A stretch of 64,000 nt of DNA, taken from positions 76,016,334-76,080,333 of the forward strand of contig NC_065538.1 of assembly GCF_932294415.1 (NCBI RefSeq), read 5' to 3'. Made by a program: the position numbers and the translations under genes. This stretch comes from Quercus robur. Taxonomy: Eukaryota; Streptophyta; Magnoliopsida; Fagales; Fagaceae. Positions 10,833-27,255 of this stretch are shown one piece after another (the stretch's first letter is position 1; the number at the start of each line of letters is the position of its first letter). Under the pieces are notes generated by a model, which saw only the letters and a program-made list of their open reading frames with translations, was not told where the DNA came from and ran no database searches.

Positions 10833-11293
10833 TCACTTTTTTATACGTTATTTATAATATTTAAAAAAGGCAATCCAAACTGGCTATTTTTTACGGAGAA
10901 CGTTTGCCTCACATACCCAATACCTCTTTGCTCATTGAGAATTTTCACATCAAACCTTGCTCAGTGTTCCTCGCAAAGGACACCCAAAATCAAAACGACA
11001 GCCCCCATTATGCCCTAATTACCCCTCATCTTGTGAAAATCGTAGTTTGTGTGATTTGCACCTTCGACATGAATTGCATTTCCATCCTTCCCATGAATTA
11101 CAAGTTCACCCACATCATTGCATTCTGTACTATGAATATGCATCATAGTTTAAGATCTCCTTACTTAAAAAAAGGGACATATATATACGCGCGCACACAC
11201 ACACATATGCATATTGTATTCTCATGGTATTTTAGAACATGCATTAATAACAAGAGAGAGAAGAAAAAGGGAACTAACATGCAGGGTGGATAA
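10464..11293. other. Spacer between the PPR duplication and the beta-glucosidase gene
   Basis: No gene is supported. A TA repeat running into a GT repeat lies at 10795-10832 and a CA/TA stretch at 11185-11205. The open frames in 10821-11293 overlap each other in several frames and look fortuitous. Confidence 0.5.
10795..10832. repeat. Compound (TA)n(GT)n microsatellite
   Basis: About 12 TA units pass directly into about 7 GT units. It is a candidate polymorphic marker. Confidence 0.85.
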
Positions 11294-11388
11294 ATGGAAG
11301 AGAGTTAAATGTAGTGAAGATCCTCAAAATCACCGAGCACATAGTAGAAACATGCAGAAACTACAATGATGAATGGAAAATGATCATC
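11294..11388 (+). repeat. Dispersed repeat, copy 2 (partner at 469-563)
   Basis: Nearly identical to 469-563. It lies some 240 bases downstream (3' side) of the beta-glucosidase stop codon and could fall within that gene's 3' UTR on the opposite strand. Confidence 0.6.
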
Positions 11389-11623
11389 TATCCCATCATT
11401 GATATGCACTTTATGTGGTCTACAAACTTAATTTTTGAAACAACCAATACAACTTTAGCCAAACAAGCTTGTACATGTGATTTCAAAGTGAAGGATGTAG
11501 AGAATGTTTTGGATATATGCTAGTAAACAGCAAACTTTTCTTTTCCTCCCGGTGAACAACATATGGCCATGTTTTTCACTTTTTCTTTTTTGGTATCAAA
11601 ACATTGAGAAATAAGATATTTAA

Positions 11624-17222
<5,599 letters not shown>

Positions 17223-17340
17223 ATGGCAAAGAAATCCCCTGCTGGACTAATGCTATAACCAAATGGAATGGTTGATCAGTGTATATGCATTTACTACTAG
17301 GAGGAGGTATATGAGAGAGAGAGAGAGAGATGGAAATCAT

Positions 17341-18110
17341 GTAGCGTGAAAACATGTAATAGTGCTTAATTCTAATTGTTGCGCACATTTTTCACTGCCA
17401 AAAAATAATATAAAGCAAATTGAAAATCGATTATTCTATTTTCCATAAAGGGTTGCCTTCCCCACTTAAAAAGAATTTAATTCTCCACTCTGCAACTCAC
17501 TCAACAATATTCTTATTTGGCCATAGGATTGTTTGATTCCCCTCTTAAAAAGAAACTGATGCTCCACTTCTTGCTCTTCCTATAAACTTAAATTAGTAAA
17601 TAAAATTGAAAGTTATAATTTACAAAGTTATGCATTTAAGTAATAATACTTTTACAAAAGTTGTACATCACCTCAAAATAGAGAGAAAATTAAGAACATG
17701 GTGCTTCGCAATACTTTTTGTTGCTGAGCAACTGATGCAATATACCTTTTAGGCATGCCATCCCAAAATACAATAGCCCTACCACATTTTCCGAGAAGTT
17801 ACTAGTATGCACTACTAAGTAAGATAAGAAACTCTAAATTCAAAAACGGTACCCTCTTTTACAACTAGGTAATATAGGTACCAAAAAGATAGTACTAGAC
17901 TTTTGTAAAGAATGAGAATAAACTTCTCTAAACTATTAGACATTATATAGACTAGTGGTATGTCTCTCTAATAACTGGAAGAGAATTTATTTTAATTTTT
18001 TGGTAATTTGATAATTGGGGGTGGAGGATTTGAACTCTGGAACATTTCTTTAATTGGAAACATTAAAAGATGCCGCGAAATGATTCACAAGACTCTAGAG
18101 TCTAGGCTGT
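17341..18110 (-). repeat. Beta-glucosidase 5' flank, copied elsewhere in the window (copy 1)
   Basis: Starting about 120 bases upstream of the ATG, this flank is repeated at 39466-40622 and in part at 37908-38195. Shared landmarks are GTAGCGTGAAAACA, TTGATTCCCCTCTTAAAAA, GCATGCCATC, ACTAGTATGCACTAC and AGATAGTACTA. As it abuts the gene it probably includes promoter sequence. The far end (about 18005-18105) is a tRNA-derived SINE remnant. No coding sequence accompanies the other copies. Confidence 0.8.
18003..18105 (-). mobile_element. tRNA-derived SINE remnant (second family), copy in beta-glucosidase 5' flank
   Basis: The minus strand shows a box-B-like GAGTTCAAATCCTCC. The paralogous copy at 40525-40622 keeps a better box A (GTTCAACTGGTTGGCAC) and box B (AATTCAATTCTTCC). 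Target duplications are not clear. Confidence 0.45.
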
Positions 18111-18169
18111 AAAAAGAGAGTATTTGAATTTATTTCAATTAGATAATTAATTCATTTATCATGTACAGT

Positions 18170-18930
18170 GCTAGTGTTCTTCACTGGCAGGCTTCCAACT
18201 CTGAGGAGTATTTCATGGGATTTAGAGTTCAAGTAGATGGTGCATTTAGGAACCAAGAAAGTAATGTATGTGTAATATATATCATCTTTGTTACTAATAC
18301 GAACTTGTTTTTATGGGAAAGTCTAATGGGTATGTAATTTTTCACAGGCAGGCTGCCAATTTTGAGGAGAACTCAATGAGATATAGAGCAGGAGCTGATA
18401 GTGCATAAAGTAGTCAACAAAGCAGTAGAACTTAGTTAATTCTAGCAACATAACTTTAGGGATGTTTTTATGACTTTTAGTTTCTTTTTGTTCATGATCT
18501 ATGCCAAAAATTGTGATGGTATTGACAACTACTTAGGCAGGTATTTTGTGATGCAACTGCCCAAACTGTTAAGACAACAATTATTTTTTGGAGTTATTAC
18601 CAACTGTTACAGTTAATTACCTAGGCAGATATTTTCTTATGTGATTGTCCAAACTGTTAAGAAAATAAATATTTTGTGGTATTATTGAACAGTGACTTAT
18701 TTAATTGCCAATATTGTTAAGGCAACAAATATTTGGCAGGTATTATGACGAGAGTTGAATTTTTCTGCATTATATGCTAGAAATGTTCTTTACAGGGCTG
18801 AATTTGTCTTATATACAAGCTTTCAACATGTTCTTATTAAAATTACATTGCAAGAATTTTTATTTTTATTTTATGACGTTACAAACAATTGCTTAGGCAG
18901 GCATTCTGTGATGTTATTTGTAGAATTCAT
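18170..18930 (+). repeat. Degenerate repeat array with AGGCAGG cores
   Basis: Two related blocks at about 18180-18245 and 18345-18415 share CA(C/G)GCAGGCT and GAGGAG. Further units at about 18530, 18618, 18692 and 18890 share TTAGGCAGG(T/C)ATT and CAAACTGTTAAG. Unit lengths vary and divergence is high. No coding frame crosses the array, and I do not recognise the source. Confidence 0.5.
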
Positions 18931-19009
18931 TTAAGTCAATAGCATAAATGATTTTGAGTCTAGTGTATCTAGACATTCACAAATCCAAGGTAAATGATAT
19001 AGCGTGCAA

Positions 19010-21390
19010 ATAAAAACCGAGTGTAATTGGACACTGCAAGAAATGTACTAATTTTTTATATGCAAGTAATATTTTGGTTCTTTATTTATTTATTTATTTA
19101 TTTGGCTTCCTGTTCAAAATAAGCATCCAACAGATTGTTTATAATTCTAAAACTATGCACTTTCTCTTGCATACACTTCACTAATACTAAATTTATGCAC
19201 TTCCCTGTTCTAAATAATGCATTTTATTGTTCTTTTCTACTTATTGTTGTTAGTTGTTTCTCTGGAATACACATAATAGATACCGGAGCATCCAACTGTA
19301 CTACAAGAACTAGCATATAATTCAGATGTGCTCCATACTATACACACTTTCATTCAAAAGAACTAGCCCTGCATTACAAGGTAAAATTCACATTACACCA
19401 TGACATATCCTAACACATTTCTTCTCAAAAAAAAAAAAAAAAATGTCATTACACATTATAAAATTAGGGAAAATGCATTCTTTTGTTAGTCCTAGATTGC
19501 ATATCTGCGCTAAGTATGAAGATGGAAATAAAAAATATGCACATAGCGCATACATAGCACCATATATTCCCTTTCTTCCTTTGTTTCTTCTCTGCGATAT
19601 ATCTTTTTCCTGCACTATTTTCTTCTCCCAGCCTTTTGATTGTCTTCTACATGTTAGCATTGATGTTATCTTCATTTCATTTGTTCATTTCTTCCAAATG
19701 TTGATTTTCCTGCAATACCTTCAGAATCTTTCTTACTAATCCATTCATATGATTGACAGCTAGACATTTTACCAAGATGTTATCTGTCACACTGTTTATT
19801 TACACAATAGATGGTCTCCAGTCTAGAATGAATTGACAGGGAGGAGACACTTAATATCCTTAAAAACATTTTTAAAAAATAATAAACAATCCAACTAGAG
19901 AAATTACCCTAGCTGAGGCATTCCCCAAGTTCAACTCCAATCCAATGTATTCAAATAAAACAGTTTAAAGAAATATGCTTACCTGAATCAGCAACTATAA
20001 TATTCTACCGCAAGATACATAAGGGAAACGAAGAAAAGGAAGAATAGACAATCTATTAATTCAGATTTGTCTAAGTGCGAAAGATTTCTTGAAATAATTT
20101 TATTTTTACTTGCTTACATACCATATGGTCCATACATGCAAAACAGAAATTTATACAAAAAACTTCGGTACCATTAACTATACTTTATTTTTTAAAGAGG
20201 ATCTCTAGTATATCATTATTAAAAAAACAAAACAGAACATTGCACTAGTAACTTAGCAGATAGTCCCAAATTCAACTACCAATACAACATTACTCTTCGA
20301 CGCATTGCCTTAAAGTATAGGTTTGGCTAAACAAGTTACTTCATTGTCTTATGACTCATATCAATTTAAGAATACATCCTTGACGATGCTAAAAATGGTC
20401 ATCAGTCAAGGACCTGATCTAGGCCCTGGATGAGGTAATGTTCCCTAAAAAGATGAGAGAGAAAGGCACTGGAGTGACGTTAGCCAATCTTTCTCCAATG
20501 ACTAAGTCAATAGAGTTCTCAATATCTTTTAGAGAATCAGAATGTAATTATGTGTTTGAATGTGCATACATTTCTCCTGGTGCTTGGGGGCTTAATTATA
20601 GCCTTAGCACAGCTGTTGGGAGCCTCATTATGAGTGTAACCATTGGCAATCTCTTAATGGCTCTTCTGGCTGCTTTGAGTAATGTATGTCTGAGCTTAAA
20701 TGGAGGCAACCCTGTAATTTTAATACTCATCAGTCCTATGGATGAGCCTGTAATTTTAGTAGTCGTCAATCCTCTCTCTCTTTTTTCTTTTCTTTTTTTT
20801 TCCTTTCTTTTTCAATTTTCAGAATATACTTGAACCAAGTATTTTATTTCACGGCTATTACAAGTTTAACACCATATAAAGACAACCCCAAGTAGTCATA
20901 TCCTTTATTAAATCACTAGACAACATGCCTTTGTTCACCATCATCACTTACCCCCTTTGCTTTAATAAAGTTGAAAAGTTGAAAAATGTCCTGGTGAATG
21001 ATATATACACACGCATGAACAAAGCAACAATTAAGTAGCAGTTAAAATATGAACAACCCACAATTAAGCCGATACCCACAAGAACACACTGAAACTGAAA
21101 CCCCAAAATCTGCTCAACTTACTCAAACGATTACGACGGCGCTACGACGAGTGTCTACTCTTTCTTTGAACTGGAGCCGTCGAGTATTGGCCTGGTGCAG
21201 CACCTCCTGGAGCGAACTCGCCGAGTACACCTCATGGAACTGAGCCACCGAAATACCTCCTCTTTCTCTACCTCGATTTGTCTTCCCTCGAGTTAGGCTA
21301 GGGGTGGGTGGGGTTTGGAATTTTTTTTCTAAATAACAATAAATATTAAAAAATTTAGTTAATTGTCACATTTCAAAATAATTTTGAAAA
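19010..21390. other. Spacer, no supported gene
   Basis: It contains a (TTTA)n microsatellite at about 19080-19104. Several medium open frames, such as 20438-20833 and 19443-19739, have no recognisable motif and poor coding character. A less AT-rich patch at 21110-21290 has an open minus frame and is discussed in the findings. Confidence 0.4.
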
Positions 21391-21758
21391 CTAGCATCTC
21401 GAGTGTTTAAAACTTGAGTTTCAAGATAAAAATCGAGTTTTTAAGTCTCGATTTAGTGTAAGCTGAAAATCAAGTTCTAAAGACTCGACTACCATAAATT
21501 GAATAAAAACGCTGCTATAGGTCTATAAAACGTCACTATAGGGGTTAAAAATGCCACTATAGGACTCCATAAATCTGCACTTAAGAAAAAAATTTTCCCA
21601 GGAAAACGCCGCTATCAGGATTTAAAACGTCACTGAAAGGCTTAAAAACACCACTATAGGTGAAATTTTTTTCGCATAAAACTCGAGTCTTAAAGACTCG
21701 AGATCCATGTGGCCTTTTACTAATTTCGATCTCAAGTTTCTAAAACTCGAGATGCTAC
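21391..21758. mobile_element. TIR (foldback) element with CTCGAG-rich arms
   Basis: The ends are inverted copies: left TAGCATCTCGAGTG with AAAACTTGAG, right CTCAAGTTTCTAAAA with CTCGAGATGCTA. The middle repeats short words such as AACGCCGCTAT and CCACTATAGG four to five times. I could not define a clean target duplication, so the superfamily is open. There is no coding capacity. Confidence 0.65.
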
Positions 21759-22130
21759 TTTCCTTTATTGTTTCAAACGTTGCCTAACTAACTATATACA
21801 ATTTTTTTGCATTGCTGTTTTGCACATTACCTCGTGGGGTTTGTATTCTGTGTTCTTCAATGGAGAGGGACGACATCGCTGGCTTCTTTTAATTTCTGGG
21901 TTTTTTTTTTTAATTTTTAATTAACATTAAAAAAATATTAAATATTAAATTAAGGCCAGAACAGCATCGTTTTGGGCAGGTTAACGGCAGTAATGCATGG
22001 AATGTTAACGGATGAATGAATTGAGGAAGGTTAAAACTTAGAGAACTGATATTATAGAATGCAAACTTAGAATACTAGAATAAAAAGTGGTGAAATTTAG
22101 AGGATAAATTTTGCATTTTAGCCTAATTTT

Positions 22131-22201
22131 TTTTTTTTTTTGAGAGAGTTTCTTATTCAACCATCAGAGATTTTACTAGTTGAGCTAACTGGAACCCACA
22201 A
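22131..22201 (-). mobile_element. Internally deleted SINE, same family as 16400-16557
   Basis: It keeps the tRNA-like head (minus strand: GTTAGCTCAACTAG) and the tail with A-run but lacks the middle, including box B. The 9-mer CCTAATTTT flanks it at 22122-22130 and 22202-22210, so it moved as a short copy or lost its middle later. Confidence 0.7.
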
Positions 22202-22996
22202 CCTAATTTTAATTGAATTCTTTAATTGAGATGATTTAAAATAACAAATAACTAGTCATTAACCTGTGCGATGCACAAGATTGTTAAATTTAAAATCACT
22301 TATATTTATAATAACAAAGATAAAACAAATGTGTGACTGCATTAAAGATAAATTAATATAAATGAATCTAAATGCTTAGAAAGGCTTTTAGAATAATTTC
22401 CCAACAATTGCAGAGACCAATTTGATACTGTTAAGGTCTAAAAAATAATAATTGTGACTTCTTAGGATCAAGCATGCTATCTACTATAGTCAAAACTTTA
22501 ACATAAATATCATTCTAGAATCCCATCTATTCTTTTTATTCTTCTTAAACATGCACCTCTAAATTCTAATTAACATGGAATATGAGCTTAAAAGAAATCA
22601 AATATCAAAAAGAGCCTAATTAGCCCATCAAAAATAAACTAAAAGAAAAAAGAGAATACAACATAAAAATAAAAAGATGGTAATTTTTTTTTATAAAAAA
22701 ATCAAGGCAATGAGAGAATTTTATGCAAAATCTACATTCATTTTTGCACTAACAAATCTATACGACTTCATATTACATATAAATTAACGTTATTTTCTAT
22801 TATAAATTATTACATATAAATAAACCTCATTACATAAATATATTCTACACTTATATGATTTTGGATATCATTCACCTAACAATTGTCACCCAAGCATCCT
22901 CTTTCTAGAGTCCCATCTCTTTTCTTTAAACCTGCATATGAACAATTTTAAGTGAAATAGTTTCAACCAATGATTTTGAGTAAATAAAAGTCACTT

Positions 22997-23224
22997 TTGC
23001 CCAAATCTAAGTGCCCTTTTTTTCTCGTTTTGGAGTGTGGGGGGGTTTTGCCTTTTGTAATTGCATGCTCTTACTATGCAAAACCAAAAACAAAAGATCC
23101 TAGAGTTTCTTATGTTTCAACATCTTATAGCCTTACACATCATCAAACACCATCAATAGGAGGTGTTAATTCTGTGAAGCAATGTGAAAAAGAGTTGGAA
23201 GACATTATCTGGCGAATTGACTAA
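22997..23224 (+). other. Unrecognised 75-codon open frame inside the Helitron
   Basis: The frame has mixed composition and ends in a charged stretch (CEKELEDIIWRID) that could be an exon fragment captured by the Helitron. I recognise no family. Without splice-site or homology support it should be treated as possible captured sequence only. Confidence 0.15.
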
Positions 23225-23714
23225 AGCCATTCTGTTCATATATTCATTGCATGCATGTGCGCAAAATAAAAAATAAGTTTTGTTTTCTTTGCTCACCATG
23301 ACCAATATATATCAATCCTAATTGAGCACGTATGAGTTCAAAATAAAGATAGTAGTTTCGATTTTTATCTACAGTGATTTTTCACTTTCATCAACCAAGA
23401 TCATTCGTTATAATGAAGAGTTACGTCATTGTAGAGTTTATATATGGTATAGAATACGAGTAATGGCAATTGACAACACAGCCACATGCATCTTATTTCA
23501 TTCATATATACTTTAGTTCATCTTATTCGTTCAAGTCAAAATTTACTTCTCAAAGCAATGAAGGACACCAGTAAACTTAATCCAAAAGTTCAAACTCGGA
23601 ATCTAAGTATCATGAATAACCTAAACCTAAAACAATAAATTATCCATGAAAACTGAACAAATTGTGGGTAGAATCTTAAGCATTCAAAAGCATCAATCAT
23701 TGCTTGGTATAATA

Positions 23715-24042
23715 GACATATAGAATCAAAATGTCCCTAAACTTTATCAAAATTTTGTTTTTCATCCCTGAACTTTAAGGAATTCATTTTTTGTCACTAA
23801 ACTATTGAAAAGTTCATTTTTCATCCCTAAACTATTGAAAATGTTTTATTTATGTCCTTAAACTTTACTTTTCATCCCTAAATTATTGAAATCAGTTCCT
23901 TTTTCATCCTTATTTTTGTCTCTAAACCATTAAAAAAAAAACTCGTTACAAAGTTTAGGATGAAAAAAGAACTTTTTAAAGTTTAGGGACGAAAAACAAA
24001 TTTTTGTCAAAGTTTAGGGATCAAAATAGTATTTTACCCAAT
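23715..24042. mobile_element. Foldback repeat element (CCCTAAACTTT / AAAGTTTAGGG)
   Basis: The left half repeats TCCCTAAACT-type words about five times. The right half holds the reverse complement (AAGTTTAGGG) three times, with an A-rich middle near 23930-23940. It would fold into a long imperfect hairpin, like a common class of plant MITE with GGGACTAAAA-type ends. It lies inside the Helitron at 22252-27142. Confidence 0.6.
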
Positions 24043-26283
24043 CAAAATTCATGGCTATGTATAGTAGATTACTTTATAGTTCCTATGTTACAATAAATTC
24101 CATGATAATTGTTATGCCAATTCTTTGAAGATAAAAAATCTCACCAAAGTGTACTTATAGGAACTTGTTTGGACTCGTAAACTTCATAAGGTCGAAGATG
24201 TGAAACACAATTTATACATTATAAATAAATTGAAACTAAATAAAACTCACCAACATTCACCTTTTCATATTGGAAAACCTATCAGCATCAACTACTGCAG
24301 TTGGCTTTGATGCTCCAACAACCATTATATAGTCCTCGAACATCATTCCAAATTTAGAGGTTAGAGCAAATGGCTAATAATTTACAAAGGGGCATAACAA
24401 TCTCATAAATCATAACAGTACATTGAAAAATATAAATAAAAAAATAAAAAGCCTACCTATTATGACCCACAACCTCAATTCTCCCTTTCCTTTTTTTTTT
24501 TCTTTATTTTGTTGGTAATACTACTCTTTGATGAAATCAACAATAAGCAAAATTAGTCAAAGCAAGCAATGAAAAAAAAATTTAAACCATTCATAGGAAG
24601 TGCAAAGCAAGCAAGAAAGAAAATTAAACCTATAAACGATACGCACAAAATTTGTATATCATAGTAAATGACATATTTGTCAATTCATGGAGTCATAAAA
24701 GTAGTTAAGTTGTCTACAATCAAATTAATTTTTTATTTAAATAAATATATTTGGGAAATTTCTATTATAACCAAATTAATCATTTGCATAGAAAAATTAA
24801 TTTTTTACAACCAAAGTATAGCTACTTAGATTTATCACAACATGAGGAGGGGAAAAAACTTTGAATGGAAAGATGTCACATCAAATTTAAAAGAGATTTC
24901 ACCGAGCATATGTTATGCAACACCAAAAGAACACCTATAGAATAGATTAATTCAAAGCAACCAAAAAGATGATTCAAGAAAAAACACTTACCATTTAGAA
25001 CCAAACACAAGATAAATAAAATAAAATAAAATAAAATTTAAATTAAAAAAAAAACAAAAAAAAAAAAAAAAAACAAATTTCATCTAATAGTAGAGAGAGA
25101 AACCACCCCTTTAGAAACAAACACAATCTTGAACATCTGCTAGGTTAATGAATGACTTTAATTACCAACCTTAAAACTATTAAAGGTAGCTTTAGCTTGC
25201 TTGCCAATTCAAGATCTGTCAACCAAACCAAAACTTACAATTGGAGAATGTATATGTTTTCTAAAAGAATAGAATCAAAAGAAACCTAAAATCAAGTTCA
25301 AAGAATAGGTGCCATCCATAGAAGCCAGTAATTCATTTTAAGTTGGAGAAACATAATCCAAATAAATAAAATATTGTTGGCAACTATTGTTATATTGAAT
25401 GAAAAATGCCATTTTAAAAAAGTTCAATGAAACATCACTTAAGAATTTTATCTATTTGTGCACATGTAACACTATGAAATTTATCCAAGTTTAAAGTAGG
25501 GGTTTAAATAGTAGCACAAAAATTATGAATTGATGCATAATTCAAATGTAACAACAAAACTCTAAATAATCACTATCTAACACAACCAGTTTGCTTCAAA
25601 ATAAAGGATACCATTTAACCACATATTAAAACAACTTTAAATATAACAACTTGCTAAGCATGGCCTCCAAATTATTTTCAAATTAAAGATTTATCAACCA
25701 ACTAATTATCACCATAGTCTCCATATATATTCACACATCCATTTCTTGATCCAAAAAAAAAAAAAAAAAAACTACTTTCTATTCTTCCCATATGTTTCGA
25801 TTTGCATTCCCACGAATTGGGCTTTATGTAATACTACAAAATAAGTAAAAATTCTTCAAATCTCACATTCAGAAATAAAACATTTCATTCATATAATAAA
25901 TTTCAACGAAACCCACCAAACAAAAAAGAAAAAAAAAAGTTTTGATCTTTGGAGTTATAAACCTGTTGGGAAGCCTTTACATCATTGTGCAAGACGACTC
26001 AGTCTTCTAGGTTGGAGAAACAAACAGCCTAGGAGGCGATCATCGAGGCCACTCTCGCCTTTAACAACACCGTTGTCAATAGCTCCAATTTAAACAGTTC
26101 GGATTCAACCATCATACTTCTTCATCGTTGTTAGATTCAAAGAAAGGCGAGAGGTAAGAAGAAGGAAGGGTTGTAGAATGAAAGAAGGTTGTTTTAGCGT
26201 TTTAGATAGAGGGACAGAGAGAAGAACGTAGAGAGAGATAAAGAAAGAAGTTGAGGGAGAAGGAATATGAAAGGTACAAATTT
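24043..26283. other. Helitron interior, AT-rich, no clear gene
   Basis: It contains A-runs (25050-25075, 25748-25770) and (AAATA)n near 25013-25040. A higher-GC patch at 25975-26150 could be a captured exon piece on the minus strand, ending in a donor-like AG-GT near 25963, but no protein family is visible. Confidence 0.4.
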
Positions 26284-26999
26284 GTAACTTCCTAAAGCCG
26301 AAACGTTGTGTTTGTTGGTTTTTAAGGGAAAATGCTAGTGAGAATTAGATTAAGAGTTTGAAACTGTAGGTTTTGGCAAAGATGAAGAGAGAAACTGATA
26401 TAGATAAAGATATAGATATATAGATATAGTGGTGGGAATTATGGTGGAGATAGTGGTGGGATTTAATAAATGGGTTTTATGGTGGAGATAGTGGAGGGAA
26501 TTAAATTAATAAGTAGGCTTTATGGTGGAGATAGAGGTGAGATTTGTAACTTCCTAAAGTCGGAACGTTGTGTTTGTCAGTTTTTAGGGAAAATGCTAGT
26601 GAGAATTAGATTAAGAGTTTGAAATTGTAGGTTTTGGCAAAGATGAAGAGAGAAGTTGATGTAGATATAGATATAGATATATAGATCTAGTGGCGGGAAT
26701 TATGGTGGAGATAGTGGTGGAGATAGAGGTGAGATTTGTAACTTCCTAAAGCTGAAACGTTGTGTTTGTTGGTTTTTAAGGAAAAATGCTAGTGAGAATT
26801 AGATTAAGAGTTTGAAACTGTAGATTTTGGAAAAGATGAAGAAAGAAGCTAATGTAGATATAAATATAGATATAGTGGCGGGAATTATGGTGGAGATAGT
26901 GGTGGGAATTAATAAATGGGTTTAATGGTGGAGATAGTGGTGGGAGTTAATTTAATAAGAAGTGGCCTTTATGGTGAAGATAGAGGTGAGATTTATTTT
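26284..26999 (+). repeat. Tandem repeat, three units of about 190-260 bp inside the Helitron
   Basis: Units start at 26284, 26546 and 26738 with GTAACTTCCTAAAG. They share AACGTTGTGTTTGT, AATGCTAGTGAGAATTAGA and repeated GGTGGAGATAG(T/A)GG words. The Helitron at 46131-50310 likewise carries tandem arrays. Confidence 0.85.
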
Positions 27000-27187
27000 A
27001 TTATTTTAAAATTGATAAAATCTATTTTTAAATTGTTGGGAAAATACAAAAAAATATTATGGAAATGACATGACTGCTGACATGGCTCAATTTGAGTGTA
27101 GTAACATTAAATGCTAAGTTTCAGCTTTTAGTAATATATAGATAGATAAGTAATCCATCTAGGAAATAACTCTTAGATACTTTTATA

Positions 27188-27190
27188 GTG

Positions 27191-27250
<60 letters not shown>
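27188..27250. repeat. Compound (TA)n(GA)n microsatellite
   Basis: About 12 TA units pass into about 20 GA units, abutting the left end of the foldback element at 27249. Confidence 0.9.

Positions 27251-27255
<5 letters not shown>

Larger units (their letters stand above)
22252..27142 (-). mobile_element. Non-autonomous Helitron, about 4.9 kb, minus strand
   Basis: Read on the minus strand, it starts TCTATATATTAC after an A (27143) and ends in CTAG followed by T (22252-22255, then 22251). A short hairpin of the form CTTGTGC-ATC-GCACAGG lies a few bases before the end. TC start, near-terminal hairpin, CTAG end and A/T insertion site are the Helitron hallmarks. The 5' part resembles the start of the Helitron at 46131 (both have a TGTCAGCA word soon after the start). 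No Rep/helicase gene is present. The start could shift by four bases because TCTA is repeated there. Confidence 0.75.

Noticed and set aside
10904-11293. 129-codon open frame upstream of the beta-glucosidase 3' end
   Set aside because: It overlaps two other open frames and crosses CA/TA repeats; composition looks random.
20438-20833. 131-codon open frame on the plus strand
   Set aside because: It has no recognisable motif, its C-terminus is a T-rich low-complexity run, and it lies in repeat-rich spacer without splice or promoter support.
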